DNA of 64,000 bases. It comes from Sipunculus nudus. Lineage: Eukaryota; Annelida; Sipuncula; Golfingiida; Sipunculidae. The translations under genes were made by a program, and so were the position numbers. The notes below the pieces were generated by a model, which was not told the origin of the DNA, searched no databases, and worked only from the letters and a program-made list of their open reading frames with translations. Location of the stretch: NCBI GenBank assembly GCA_026874595.1, contig CM049314.1:78479300-78543299 (forward strand). The letters run 5' to 3'. Shown piece after piece: positions 1-10,546 of this stretch (positions are counted from its first letter, which is position 1; each line of letters opens with the position of its first letter).

Positions 1-3000
1 CCAGGACCAAGCGGCAGCGACTAAAGTAAATACCTCATGTTCCACCAGCCAGTCTAAAAACAAAGGAACATCGGCTGTAAATAAATACTATGTTTTGCCA
101 CAGGTTGGCTCAGCAATTACTTGTGTATCAGTAACGGTGGACAAAACTGCCAAGATGCCTATTCCTTCTGAAGCTGAGACAAAAATGGAGAAAAAATTCA
201 GTTTGAAGACAAAGCAAACATGTTCTTTGAGAAGCCGGCGCAGCTTAGTAAAGGCCAGGGGCAAGTGAGAGTTCTGTTTAATTCACAGAATCAAACAGGA
301 AGACTGATCATGTGGGACACCAAGACTGCACAGGTGCTTCTTCAACATAACATCACCACCATAATGGTTGTAAATCAGCAAATCGCTGACAGAAAATCCC
401 TAGAATGGAAGACTCCGGCTGGCACAGATGCCAATGATGAAGAACAAACAGTATTCTGCATATTTAAGGATCCTCAGATTGCTGACAACTTCATAGCAGT
501 ATTTAAAATGGTCCAAACAAAGATGAAGGTAAATGAAACAAGTGCTTCTGTACCATTTTCTGTTGGTTTTGCAACGCCATCTTCTAGGTCTTCGAGAAAC
601 ATGGCACAGCAGAATGCAGGCAGCAAAGATACCCATCCTATGGCGTTTGGTGGATTTAGCTTCTCTAGTAAACCAGTAGTTGCTCCAGCAGTACCAGAAC
701 CCAAGCCTAAACCAGCAAAACCAGCCAAGAAACCACAGGAGGCTGAAAAACCTAAAGCCAGTCCTTTTGCTGGCTTCTCATTCACATCCCCTGGAGTTGG
801 TGCAAGCCGTGATCAGACAACAAAAACTGGAGGAATATTTGGTTTAGGGCAGGGTTCTGGAGGCAGTGGATTGACTTTAGGAAGTTCGGCTAAGCAGGAA
901 ACACTAGTTCCACCATCCCCAAAAGCCGAGCCCAAGACAGGATTTTCTGGCAAAAGGTGTTCGGTGAAGCTAAAGTTAAAGATGCTGCCGAAGCTGGAGA
1001 TGATGAAGTGGATGCTGGATTGGACTCTGCTGACAGCTTCGAACGAACAGCTTATTTCAAACCGCTTGTTTCCCTGCCAGAGGTAGATACTATCACAGGA
1101 GAAGAAAATGAAACTCAGTTGTTTTGCCGCCGTGCCAAACTGTATCGTTATGACAATTCCAGCAAGGCATACAAGGAGAGAGGACTTGGTGAACTTAAAA
1201 TCTTGAAAGAAGACAAAAGTGGCAAGTATCGCATTGTTATGCGACGTGAACAAGTCCTTAAAGTATGCGCTAATCATTACATCACTCCAAAAATGCAGCT
1301 GCTTCCTCTGAAATCATCTGCTAATGCCTGGGTATGGACTGTTCAAGACTTCTCTGATGGACAGCAAAATGTTGAACAACTTGCGGTAAAATTCAAAACT
1401 GAAGAGATTGCTGGTGAGTTTGAGAATACATTTAAACAGTGTGTTGAAGAAACTTCTAAAAAACTAACACCATCGGTGAGTGTTTCACCTGCACCAAAAG
1501 TAGAAATTGTAGGTCCTGGGGCCTCGCTTGCAGCAGCGTTCAAACCAGCTGCAGGAAGCTGGGAATGCAGTTCATGTTACATCAACAACAAGTCTGGTAC
1601 TCTAAAATGTGTTGCTTGCTCCGCAGCTCAGCCTGGGAGTGAGACAGCAATGCCAAAATCTGCTCAAACCGTCCCTAAACAAATATCAGCAACCTCAACT
1701 ACAAAAGGTGTGTCACTTGCGGAAAAGTTCAAACCCAAAGAAGGCAGCTGGGAGTGTGCTGTGTGTTATATACAGAACAAACCTGACTCCAAATCCTGCC
1801 TGGCCTGCCAGACACCAAAACCTGGGTTTAATGACGAAGTGGCATTAGAGTTTACATCTGGCTTAACTGGTGGAAACCAACAAGCATTCAGCTTTGGACA
1901 AGGTGGACAATTTCATTTTGGTGGCAGCGGTGGGTTCAAGTTCGGAACAACTTCTGCCACTTCACCTGCTGCTCCTACAGTCATCACAGACATTGGCACT
2001 TCCTACGTTTCTTCATTTTCGGGCTCAATTGGAGCAAATAAACCCGTGTTCAGCTTTGGACAAGGTGGTGCATATCAATTTGGTTCCGGGGGTGGGTTCA
2101 AGTTTGGAACAGCTTCTGTAAATTTAACTGCGTCCACCGCAGCATTAGCACCTGGCTCAACTGGGAACCAACCTGCATTCACATTTGGACAAGGTGGAGG
2201 ATTTCAGTTTGGATGCAGCGGTGGGTTCAAGTTCGGAACAAGTTCTGCCATGTCAGCCACAGCTTCTGCAACATCAGCCCGCACCCTGTGCACTTCTTCT
2301 TCAATTTCAAACGATCTCATCGGAAGTGGTGCTGGTGGATTTTCTTTCCAGTCATCTTCAAATGTGGATTCTTCCTCCCCAAAGAAAGCACCGGAGGTTT
2401 TCGCTAAAGTTTCCACCACTGTTCCACCAAAAGGAGGTCAAACTGAATTTTCTTTTGGATCTGGCTCAACGTTTACATTCAAAGGGGTGACTACTACTGA
2501 AGATGGTAAAAGCAGTGTGATGTCACCACAATCCCCTTTTTCCCCTGAAGTATATTGCTATAAGAATGAGGAAGGGGAAGACTCGCATACCATGTTTATA
2601 CCCGTTATCCCACTACCTGAAAAAATTGACCTCATAACAGGGGAAGAGGAAGAAAATAAGTTGTTCTTGTCTCGAGCAAAATTATTCAGATTCGATCATG
2701 GGGAGTGGAAGGAACGCGGAACTGGCAATATAAAAATTCTGGAGAACAAACATAGTAAGAAAGTCCGGTTGTTGATGAGACGTGACCAGGTCCTTAAAAT
2801 CTGCCTCAACCACTTCTTAACACCGGATTTGATCCTTAGACCTTCGACCGGATCTAACGGAAAGGCGTGGGTTTGGTACGCAAATGACTATACAGAGGGA
2901 CAAATGAAACCTGAGCAGTTTGCTGTACGGTTTAAAACATCAACAATTGCAGAGGAATTCAAAACAATATTTGATGCAAACAAAGGTGATGTGAAAACCA

Positions 3001-3060
3001 TACAGGCATCCCAGGAAACATCAAATCATCCTCTTTCAAATCATCTGCTTGATGGGCAAG
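1..3060 (+). CDS. RANBP2: Large exon of RanBP2-like copy A: RanBDs, zinc fingers, FG repeats (frameshifted)
   Basis: The open frame changes twice: frame 2 up to about 184, frame 1 from about 184 to about 945, then frame 3 to the donor GTATGT at 3061 (phase 1). Alignment to copy B shows one base missing at each change. In order: a degenerate RanBD-like segment (about 241-535, with GRLIMWDT and QVLLQH); an FG-poor linker with GGFSFSS and AGFSFTSP; RanBD-A (about 1053-1443, with [28 protein letters not shown] and AWVW); two RanBP2-type zinc fingers (about 1555-1635 and 1740-1818, each W-x-C-x2-C-x10-C-x2-C); three FG units (about 1868-2250, each FSFGQGG or FTFGQGG then GFKFG); an SP-rich linker (MSPQSPFSPE); and RanBD-B (about 2593-2980, with WKERGTGNIKIL and [14 protein letters not shown]). 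RanBDs bind Ran-GTP, the zinc fingers bind Ran-GDP, and FG motifs bind transport receptors; these roles are family knowledge. The window start cuts the exon. Confidence 0.85.
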
Positions 3061-3666
3061 GTATGTATGAAAATCGAATTTTCTATTGTTATTGGGAATA
3101 TATGGTTCCCCATTACATGTATATTTAAGAATACGCAGAGCAAATTTCATTAATGTATATTTTAGCATAAACCAGTCCTAAGGATATACAGAGGGTACTG
3201 AAGGTTGTCTGCTTCGGGTAAACCTCTATGAACTATAAATTTAATTAACTTTTGCAAAACAACTTTGATTCATGAGATTAGTTACTATACAACGTATGTC
3301 AATAGTACTGTTCTATTTTAAGTATGATCAATTTTCATGGTGTGTAGAGGCATTTATTAGCATCATCACTAGTTTAAGCAGACTCTCGACAGAGTCGTCT
3401 ATATCTCTACCCATAAACGTTGAGCCAAAACATCCAGATGCGCCAGGATATATTTCCTTTGATCATCTTTTGACATTTAATTTGCATGAATATCTCGAAA
3501 TGTTCAAGCAGAATAAGTATGACGTTTTGCGTGAAAATTCGTTTGTTTAGTTATTGTGTTGATCGAATGATAACAAATTAATTGAACAATCTTAAGATAG
3601 TTCATTTTCATTCAAGTTGACCATTAACTTGCAAGTACATGATATTTAGATGTGAACATTTGACAG

Positions 3667-3864
3667 AGGATCATGAAGTCGATGAAGACGTGAAAGTCTC
3701 TGGTGAGGTGCTACCCCCTAGTGAGCTTGTGAAGAAAGCTATGGACCTGCAATTACCAAAAAGCTTCTACAACTATATGACCATTAAACCCTGCCCCGGA
3801 TGCATAGGATGCAGCAGTGATGAGTTTGATTTTGAGAATATAGGAAAAGCAAAGAAGGGGACAG
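3667..3864 (+). CDS. RANBP2: Copy A exon: SUMO-E3 internal-repeat-like motif with CPGCxGC
   Basis: 198 nt, phase 1 to phase 1, acceptor TTTGACAG, donor GTTTGT. The peptide has an acidic stretch, a hydrophobic strand-like VKVSGEVL, then [18 protein letters not shown]. That matches the IR motif of vertebrate RanBP2 (a SUMO-interacting strand, then a helix ending LP.(T/S)FF.Y) that grips Ubc9 and SUMO-RanGAP1. A Cys cluster, CPGCIGC, follows directly. Only one such repeat is seen per gene copy, whereas vertebrate RanBP2 has two. The counterpart in copy B is 29354-29545. Assignment to the IR family is by motif recall. Confidence 0.75.
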
Positions 3865-4559
3865 GTTTGTATAATATATGCTGGTGGATGTCATAGGTGA
3901 AGTAAAACCAGCTGTGTCAGGATGCGAATATAAAATATTTACTCTTGGTCAAACTGGAGTGAAGTAGAGGACCAGTCAGGGAAATGTCTGCATGTCGGGA
4001 TTTTCTTAAAATAGAGTAGGATTGAGCTGTGTTTGGTAATTGTTAAATACAAGGAGAGGGTGGATATTATGATAAAGGAGAAATTGGGATGAAAAATAAG
4101 ACATTGTGTTTCTACTCAGAATTTTCCTGTAGTTCAGATTCAGACTGACAAAAAATCCTACCTTCTTGGTTTCTCTTATTATATTTGTTTCAGTCGTCTT
4201 ACTTCTTCTTTGAAATACCTACTTTCTCTGACATTCTCTAAATTTCAAAGTGCTGTGAATTTGCTGTGAAGGTCTTCTTGTGTTACCACAAGTGAAAAAC
4301 TGTTACCAATTTAGAGGACATGTGATATAAAAAATCCAGGTTTAAACTGAGCGCCACATAAAACTTGTTTAAATATGTTCTCATTCATTTCACATACATT
4401 TATTAAGTCCAAATGTTTTCTCACTTTTCTTCCCATTCCTACCTTTGTCCCATTGTACCTGTTTCCTGTGCATGACAGCTTGATATGCCATGACCCAAAA
4501 GCTTCAGATGGGATATGTTTGCGTTTGTAAACTGAGAAACGTTATATTTCTGTTTACAG

Positions 4560-4592
4560 GCGGTAAAGAAAAAGTGTCTAGTTCTCAATCGG
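4560..4592 (+). CDS. RANBP2: Copy A 33-nt small exon
   Basis: 11 codons, phase 1 to phase 1, acceptor TTTACAG, donor GTGAGT. It encodes a short Lys/Ser peptide (GKEKVSSSQSG once joined). The identical length, phase and flanks in copy B (30400-30432) support it as a real exon rather than chance. Confidence 0.6.
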
Positions 4593-4856
4593 GTGAGTCT
4601 GTCTTATCTAGTGATTGTGAATAAAAGAGAGGTTTTTAGGTTCTCATTTAGCTTTATGAAATCTACATAATGAATTGGAGATGAAATATAACCCTAAATA
4701 TGTCTTTTTTGCTAGATCTAGATGTTGGTATGCACAAATGATATTACCTTTTATATTTGTATGTGACATGTTCAAACAACTACCATCATGTTAGGCATAA
4801 TTATTTCCTATATCTCGGATACATATAAGTAAGACCACTGTGTTTTCATTTTCCAG

Positions 4857-4976
4857 ACAAGACCGCAGCCGCAGTATCTGGTTCTGAGGCTGTTTTTGGT
4901 GGCGTTTATTTCTCAGCCTTTTCTTTCTCTTCACTGGCATCTGGGGATTCTGCTACTCCCTTTGGACAGCCCACAG
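4857..4976 (+). CDS. RANBP2: Copy A FG-containing exon, absent from copy B
   Basis: 120 nt, phase 1 to phase 1, acceptor CATTTTCCAG, donor GTAATT. The predicted peptide is Ser/Phe-rich with VFGGVYFSAFSFSS and ending PFGQPTG, so it adds FG-type receptor-binding motifs between the SUMO-E3 motif and RanBD-C. Copy B jumps from its 33-nt exon to the next RanBD exon across 266 nt with no equivalent. Since both phases are 1, losing it keeps the frame. Confidence 0.6.
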
Positions 4977-5324
4977 GTAATTCATTTTAACTGATAATTA
5001 CATCGATCAATGAAAGGTAACAAAATGCTATACCTTAATCTTCCATTGTCATAGAAATTACAAATAAAATCTCCAGTTGGAAAATTCTAGATTCATTAAA
5101 AAAATTCCTATATACTTTTGAGTCCAGTTTTATTGCTGAATCGATGATTTTTTTGGCCAGATCATTTAATAACTGAATCTGGTAAACATGTTTCTGTATC
5201 AATAGTTTGATATGGATGAAATAATTTAAAGGGGCTAATTGCGATACCTGCCCTTTTCTAACTGAAGATAAGACTTTGAACCTTTAATAAAAAAAGGACA
5301 GAAAACGCCGATCCCACAGTGCGC

Positions 5325-6222
5325 AGCCTGTTAGTTTTGTTTGTATCTCTCTGGCTTTTGCACAGCCTGTTAGTTTTGTTTGTATCACTCTGGCTTTTGC
5401 AGAGCCTGTAAGTTTTGTTTGTATCACTCTGGCTTTTGCACAGCCTGTTAGTTTTGTTTGTATCACTCTGGCTTTTGCACAGCCTGTTAGTTTTGTTTGT
5501 ATCACTCTGGCTTTTGCAGAGCCTGTAAGTTTTGTTTGTATCACTCTGGCTTTTGCAGAGCCTGTTAGTTTTGTTTGTATCACTCTGGCTTTTGCACAGC
5601 CTGTTAGTTTTGTTTGTATCACTCTGGCTTTTGCACAGCCTGTTAGTTTTGTTTGTATCACTCTGGCTTTTGCACAGCCTGTTAGTTTTGTTTGTATCAC
5701 TCTGGCTTTTGGCAGCCTGTTAGTTTTGTTTGTATCACTCTGGCTTTTGCGCAGCCTGTTAGTTTTGTTTGTATCACTCTGGCTTTTGCACAGCCTGTTA
5801 GTTTTGTTTGTATCACTCTGGCTTTTGCGCAGCCTGTTAGTTTTGTTTGTATCACTCTGGCTTTTGCACGCCTGTTAGTTTTGTTTGTATCACTCTGGCT
5901 TTTGCACAGCCTGTTAGTTTTGTTTGTATCACTCTGGCTTTTGCACTGCCTGTTAGTTTTGTTTGTATCACTCTGGCTTTTGCAGAGCCTGTAAGTTTTG
6001 TTTGTATCACTCTGGCTTTTGCAGAGCCTGTTAGTTTTGTTTGTATCACTCTGGCTTTTGCACAGCCTGTTAGTTTTGTTTGTATCACTCTGGCTTTTGC
6101 ACAGCCTGTTAGTTTTGTTTGTATCACTCTGGCTTTTGCACAGCCTGTAAGATTTGTTTGTATCACTCTGGCTTTTGCACAGCCTTTAAGTTTTGTTTGT
6201 ATCACTCTGGCTTTTGCAAATG
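5325..6222. repeat. 39-bp tandem repeat (about 23 copies) in a copy A intron
   Basis: Unit: CAGCCTGTTAGTTTTGTTTG followed by TATCACTCTGGCTTTTGCA, 39 bp, with few substitutions and occasional 1-nt losses. It lies in the intron between the FG exon (ends 4976) and the RanBD-C exon (starts 6678). Because 39 is a multiple of three, frames stay open on both strands, but the 13-residue periodic translations look like by-products. Each unit has a pyrimidine tract then CAG (acceptor-like), and some units read GTAAGT (5408, 5525, 5991). Confidence 0.95.
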
Positions 6223-6677
6223 GCACATTTTAACTATTTACCTCTCAACTTTCTCACAGCCACCTTAAATTACATGGTTTACTGTTTGTCAACATTACTG
6301 CATGCACTAACACTATCTACTTGTTGTAGATAAACAAGCGTATACATCAGTCGCAGGGGCATTATAAGTGCGCTTCCTTACAGGAATTACAGTTCATTAG
6401 TATATATGCAGTGTTCGCCAGAAGTCATATACATTCTAGAATATTCTAGATTATATTGTACCAATTTAATGTAGTTGTGTTGGTATGATAGGACACATTA
6501 GACATCCGTAGAGTTGAGAGGATTGTTTTGTATAAAAACATTAACAATATAATAAGGGAAAGATTACTGTATCATGGCTTATACCTTGATCCTAAATCAG
6601 CAATTTATCCGAAAGGAGTTCCCACATTGTTTGTTGCTTACTCATCCTTGTAAACTCTTCTCCTTTGTCTGCTTCAG

Positions 6678-6845
6678 GGTTCTGTGGTTCGCCTGGATGG
6701 ATTGGAGCTGGATCCAAGCTCTTCAGCAGAGTGAGAGATACGGAAGGTGAAAAGGATGATGGAGATGAAGACGATGCTCCAACTAATGATGACGTCAATT
6801 TTAAACCAATAGTTGATCTGCCACCTTTAAAAGACACCAAGACAG
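6678..6845 (+). CDS. RANBP2: Copy A exon: start of RanBD-C with acidic leader
   Basis: 168 nt, phase 1 to phase 1, acceptor CTGCTTCAG, donor GTTTAT (weak). It encodes GFCGSPGW, SKLFSRV, an acidic stretch, then [12 protein letters not shown], the conserved N-terminal FEPIV.LP strand of a Ran-binding domain. The copy B counterpart (30699-30866) has the same length and reads [11 protein letters not shown]. Confidence 0.8.
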
Positions 6846-7081
6846 GTTTATAGTACAATCAGTTTTAAATGGTAGATTGCCGACAAAATATTTCAGATCA
6901 TACGAATTTCCTTTTTTTTTTGTCTAAATTAATTTTTTGTTTGTCTAGTTGTTGCCTGATTTCATAACTTGACTCCGAAAGTTATCTTGTTATAAGTAAA
7001 TTTTACCCTGGTGTTTCAATAAGGCACTATGTATTTTCATTTAATGTTATTTCTAATATATGCACATCTCCCAAATTAACT

Positions 7082-7116
7082 AATAGCCTACCCCCCCCCC
7101 CCACACACACACACAA
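7082..7116. repeat. Poly-C / (CA)n tract
   Basis: A run of about 13 C followed by alternating CA, lying 36 nt upstream of the acceptor of the next exon. Copy B has a different C-rich tract in the same intron (about 31170-31203), so the site is length-variable. Confidence 0.85.
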
Positions 7117-7151
7117 TGAATATAATTTACTTTGAAAATTATTTGTATTAG

Positions 7152-7268
7152 GTGAGGAAGGCATGGAGAGGCTCTTCTGCCAGAGGGCCAAGCTGTACAG
7201 GTGGGTAGATGGTACCTGGAAAGAGAGAGGAATCGGGGAAATAAAGGTGTTACGGGATCCAAAGTCTG
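7152..7268 (+). CDS. RANBP2: Copy A exon: RanBD-C core (WKERG)
   Basis: 117 nt, phase 1 to phase 1, acceptor TGTATTAG, donor GTATGT. It encodes GEEGMERLFCQRAKLYRW then [17 protein letters not shown], the hallmark W-K-E-R-G segment of Ran-binding domains that packs on Ran-GTP. Same length as copy B 31240-31356. Confidence 0.85.
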
Positions 7269-7975
7269 GTATGTACTGTACAGTATGTGACTGTACTATT
7301 ATCTTCATTATGTCTTGTATGTCCTCATAAAATCAATTGTTATAATCTTTTCCATGGCGTAACGACGGTAAATTGTTACAAAAGAAGTTCCAGATCATGA
7401 AGCAGACATACAGATGTTATAGTTTTTAGACAGTCGTAAATGATACGCCCCTTTTATGTGTGATCTCCAGGTTCTTTATGTATCGTTGTGAGACGCATTG
7501 AGAAAACTACAACTCTTGCAAACACAATGAAGTTCGTGCGACTAAGTTTTAAATAGTACCTCATAGTTGCTCTTACGAATACAAGTAATCCGGCAATCAG
7601 ACCTTACACTTTAGTTTGCACATTATTCTGGGAATAGGTCCTCAACACTTTCCCCTACTCTCCATATAAATACCGTCTAATTACCATATATATCTTAATG
7701 CATACCATGATATCATATTCAGTCTGTCAAACTTAATAATATGCTGACTGTCAATCAGTGTTTCAATAAATGAATAGTTCCATACGGTGAAGGAACTCTG
7801 GCCCTCTGGCACATGCTGCCTTTGATGTACTGGCCATGCCTTGAAATGAGAAAGCTGACTCATCCAAAATTGGCAGAAAGCATCAGAAATTCTAAGAACA
7901 GTATGATGATGACCACTGTTTTCCGAAATCTGTTCAAGCTATTATCAGTTTGTTCACTATTTTTTAATTAATTAG

Positions 7976-8151
7976 GTAAAGGTCGGTTACTGATGAGACG
8001 TGAGCAGGTTCTGAAGCTCTGCTGTAATCATTACATCACGCCTCAGATGAAGATGGATCCACTCAAAACGTCCGAGACATCGTGGATCTGGCACGCGATG
8101 GATTATTCTGAAAGTGAACCTAAACATGAACGATTCGCTATCAAATTCAAA
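7976..8151 (+). CDS. RANBP2: Copy A exon: RanBD-C second half
   Basis: 176 nt, phase 1 in, phase 0 out, acceptor TTAATTAG. It encodes [20 protein letters not shown], then [12 protein letters not shown] and [10 protein letters not shown], the typical RanBD LMRR(D/E)QVLK...NH and W.W..D(F/Y) motifs. The ancestral-position donor is GTTAGT at 8152, weaker than GTAAGT in copy B (32537). A 42-bp duplication supplies a second possible donor (GTGATT at 8194) that would add 14 in-frame residues, [14 protein letters not shown]. Confidence 0.8.
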
Positions 8152-8196
8152 GTTAGTGAACCTAAACATGAACGATTCGCTATCAATTTCAAAGTG
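8113..8196 (+). repeat. 42-bp tandem duplication across an exon/intron border
   Basis: Two near-identical 42-bp copies (8113-8154 and 8155-8196) beginning AGTGAACCTAAACATG. The unit covers the 3' end of the RanBD-C exon plus the first intron bases, so it duplicates both coding sequence and the donor. Copy B has one unit only. Confidence 0.9.
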
Positions 8197-8379
8197 ATTG
8201 AACCCAAACTTACGACTTTAGCTAATTGTATCCGCCAAAACAGAGTTTACGGATTCTATGTTTTTTTACGCGGGTTCCGCCGCCACCGCCTTCGTTTCCG
8301 GATAACTCCTCTGAGACCCCTGGACCGATCTTATCGAAACCCAGTATAGTTATTCGCTCACCTATGTAGTTGTGAATAA

Positions 8380-8900
8380 CGAAGACAGCTGTAATTCTTT
8401 ATGTGCAGTATGAATCTAGGTTTGTTTGTGACAACAGCCCATATCTCAGGAGTGATTCAATGTATTGAGCTACAGTTTTGCATGTCTTTATATCTTGGGT
8501 CTCTCTATCCTATACTTGAGACTGGTGGCGCCACCTACAACCATTTTTACGTTATGTCCATCCATGAGTTTGCCATCTGTTCGTCTTAATGATTAGTTCA
8601 ATGTATTGGGCTGAAATTGTGCGTAGAAAATGTCCATATTTTCCCGTTGTGTCCATCTGTCAGTTTGCTTTGGGTAAAAAACGTTCATATCTCAGGAATG
8701 GATGGATGTGTAAGCCTGACATTTTGCATGTTTATCCGTCTTGGATAGCTTTATTGTAGACCAGACAAATGATGACACCTGCTGTTCTGTTATTACAGAA
8801 TACATTGATGCACTTTTTCTGAGTAGTTTATCGAAATTTTGCATGATGTATCCATCTATAAATCTGTTTTTGGTTAAAATTGCACATATTTGAGGAGTTT
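8380..8900. repeat. Degenerate dispersed/tandem repeat in a copy A intron
   Basis: Recurring pieces such as CATATCTCAGGAGTG / CATATCTCAGGAATG, TTTTGCATG and GTCCATCTGTCAGTTTG / GTCCATCCATGAGTTTG give a rough tandem character. No coding signal is seen. The corresponding copy B intron (32537-33052, 516 nt) lacks it, while the copy A intron is about 1.2 kb. Confidence 0.5.
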
Positions 8901-9336
8901 AACCGGCATCACTGATGACACAAATGTGGAGTCATGTCACGTCATGTCAGGAATATTCCATGCCTTAGTTTACCCATGCCTCTATAAATTGGCGGATGCA
9001 CGTAGTCGCTTGTCGACTGCCACTATTATAGTTGAAAGCCACAAGGTTCCTTGTGTTATTCCTTTTTACAGTAAGATTATCAGACTACTTTATTTGAAAC
9101 AGCGGTTTCGAAGCTATAACCACCCCATTTAAGCGCTAGTGAAAGAAATATCTACAAAAGTGTAGCTGATGCAGGGTCTCGAAGAAATGATCGCAGACTG
9201 ATGAATTATTCAGACTTGCCTTGTGTTGGCAGGTCAAGTAATAAGAAATTCAGTTCTTAAGACTGCACAAATAAAAGTGTTTATTTTCAGGTGCCCAAGA
9301 TTTATACAATAATACAACAATCTTCATGCTTTGCAG

Positions 9337-9412
9337 ACAGTCGAGCTGGCAACACAGTTCATGGAAAAGCTTGAAGAGTGCAAGAACCCAGTGGCATTAC
9401 CTGTCCTATCAG
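9337..9412 (+). CDS. RANBP2: Copy A exon: end of RanBD-C
   Basis: 76 nt, phase 0 in, phase 1 out, acceptor CTTTGCAG, donor GTAAAC. It encodes TVELATQFMEKLEECKNP, the C-terminal helix of the RanBD (compare AEEFK..F in family members). The copy B counterpart 33053-33128 is the same length and reads [18 protein letters not shown]. Confidence 0.8.
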
Positions 9413-10546
9413 GTAAACACCAACATCTTCTGGATTGCGACAGATTGCATGACTCTTTAACATTATTCCGAGGCGTTTATAGTGTAGCTCGGTGAACCAA
9501 TGAATATGTTTGAATTTACGAAACGTTCCTTGAAAATCCAGGCAAATGTATTATCTGAAATATGTTAAAAAAATGTACAAAACTTGACATTTTTTAGGGC
9601 AAGGCCCGTCTGGAAGAACGATTCTTGAGTCAAGTCGGGTGTCAATATCATGGTTATATTCGTTCATGATAGATATATATTGCTATAGTAACCCAAGACA
9701 GCTCTTGGCAGTCTTTACGGGGTCTGGAGGAATAATTATATAAAATCATAACTTTTTGTGAAAGATTATAATATAATATGTGGACAATCGCGAAAATATT
9801 GGGTTTTCTTCAATAATTAACATGTGTAGCGGTATTTTAGTCGTTAGATAGGCCTGCGTTTTAGAAGCATGACCGCTGTGAAGGGAAGGCATATCCAACC
9901 TGCGAGGGTTGAATGTATAATATTATATTGTAATTACATGTTTTATTTACGATAAGGGTCAAGGCAGTCTTATACACTCACTCTATTTATAATGTTTTAA
10001 AGCTGAAGGACTATCACTTTTCTAACAGCATTAAAGTGACTTTGTGTTTGGAATGTCTGACAGCTTGGCATGTTTTTGTTCTCCAAATGGGTCTCTGTTC
10101 CCCAAAACATGGAAAGAAGAACATGTTCCTGTTTTTATATCAATACACATTGTTCCCACGCACAGATACATATGCATGTATCTTTAGGATACCAATAAAA
10201 AATATCTCTCGTTTGATTGATTCGATATAAATCAAATATATTGACTGCATTGCAAATAATGACAAATTTAACATTCTATCAATCCAGGAAATTAAAATGA
10301 ACAGTCCGTGGGTGGATATATACTATTGCCTTGCCGCCATTGTTGCCAAACTTTACGTCATTCCTGCATCCCGTGGTGGTGTAACGTATTTGTTAAAACA
10401 TGTTCATATTTTCGTCAACAGAAACGGCCTATATTCAAGAACAGAAGTATGAACAGGAACATGTTAATGAAAAAAACACCCATGCTCTTACTGGCAAGAA
10501 TACAGTTGTCAGGAAAAAAAAAATGCATATTCCTTGTATGTTTCAG
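9413..10546. other. Copy A intron; 108-nt exon of copy B missing here
   Basis: Intronic sequence. The region around 10000-10080 aligns with copy B 35343-35400, but nothing resembles the copy B exon 34371-34478. About 10090-10500 has no counterpart in copy B and no recognisable coding or repeat signal. Confidence 0.5.

Noticed and set aside
5284-6233. Long open frames on both strands with 13-residue repeats (KLTGCAKARVIQT-like)
   Set aside because: They are a by-product of a 39-bp repeat whose length is a multiple of three. Several frames are open at once, and the array sits in an intron.
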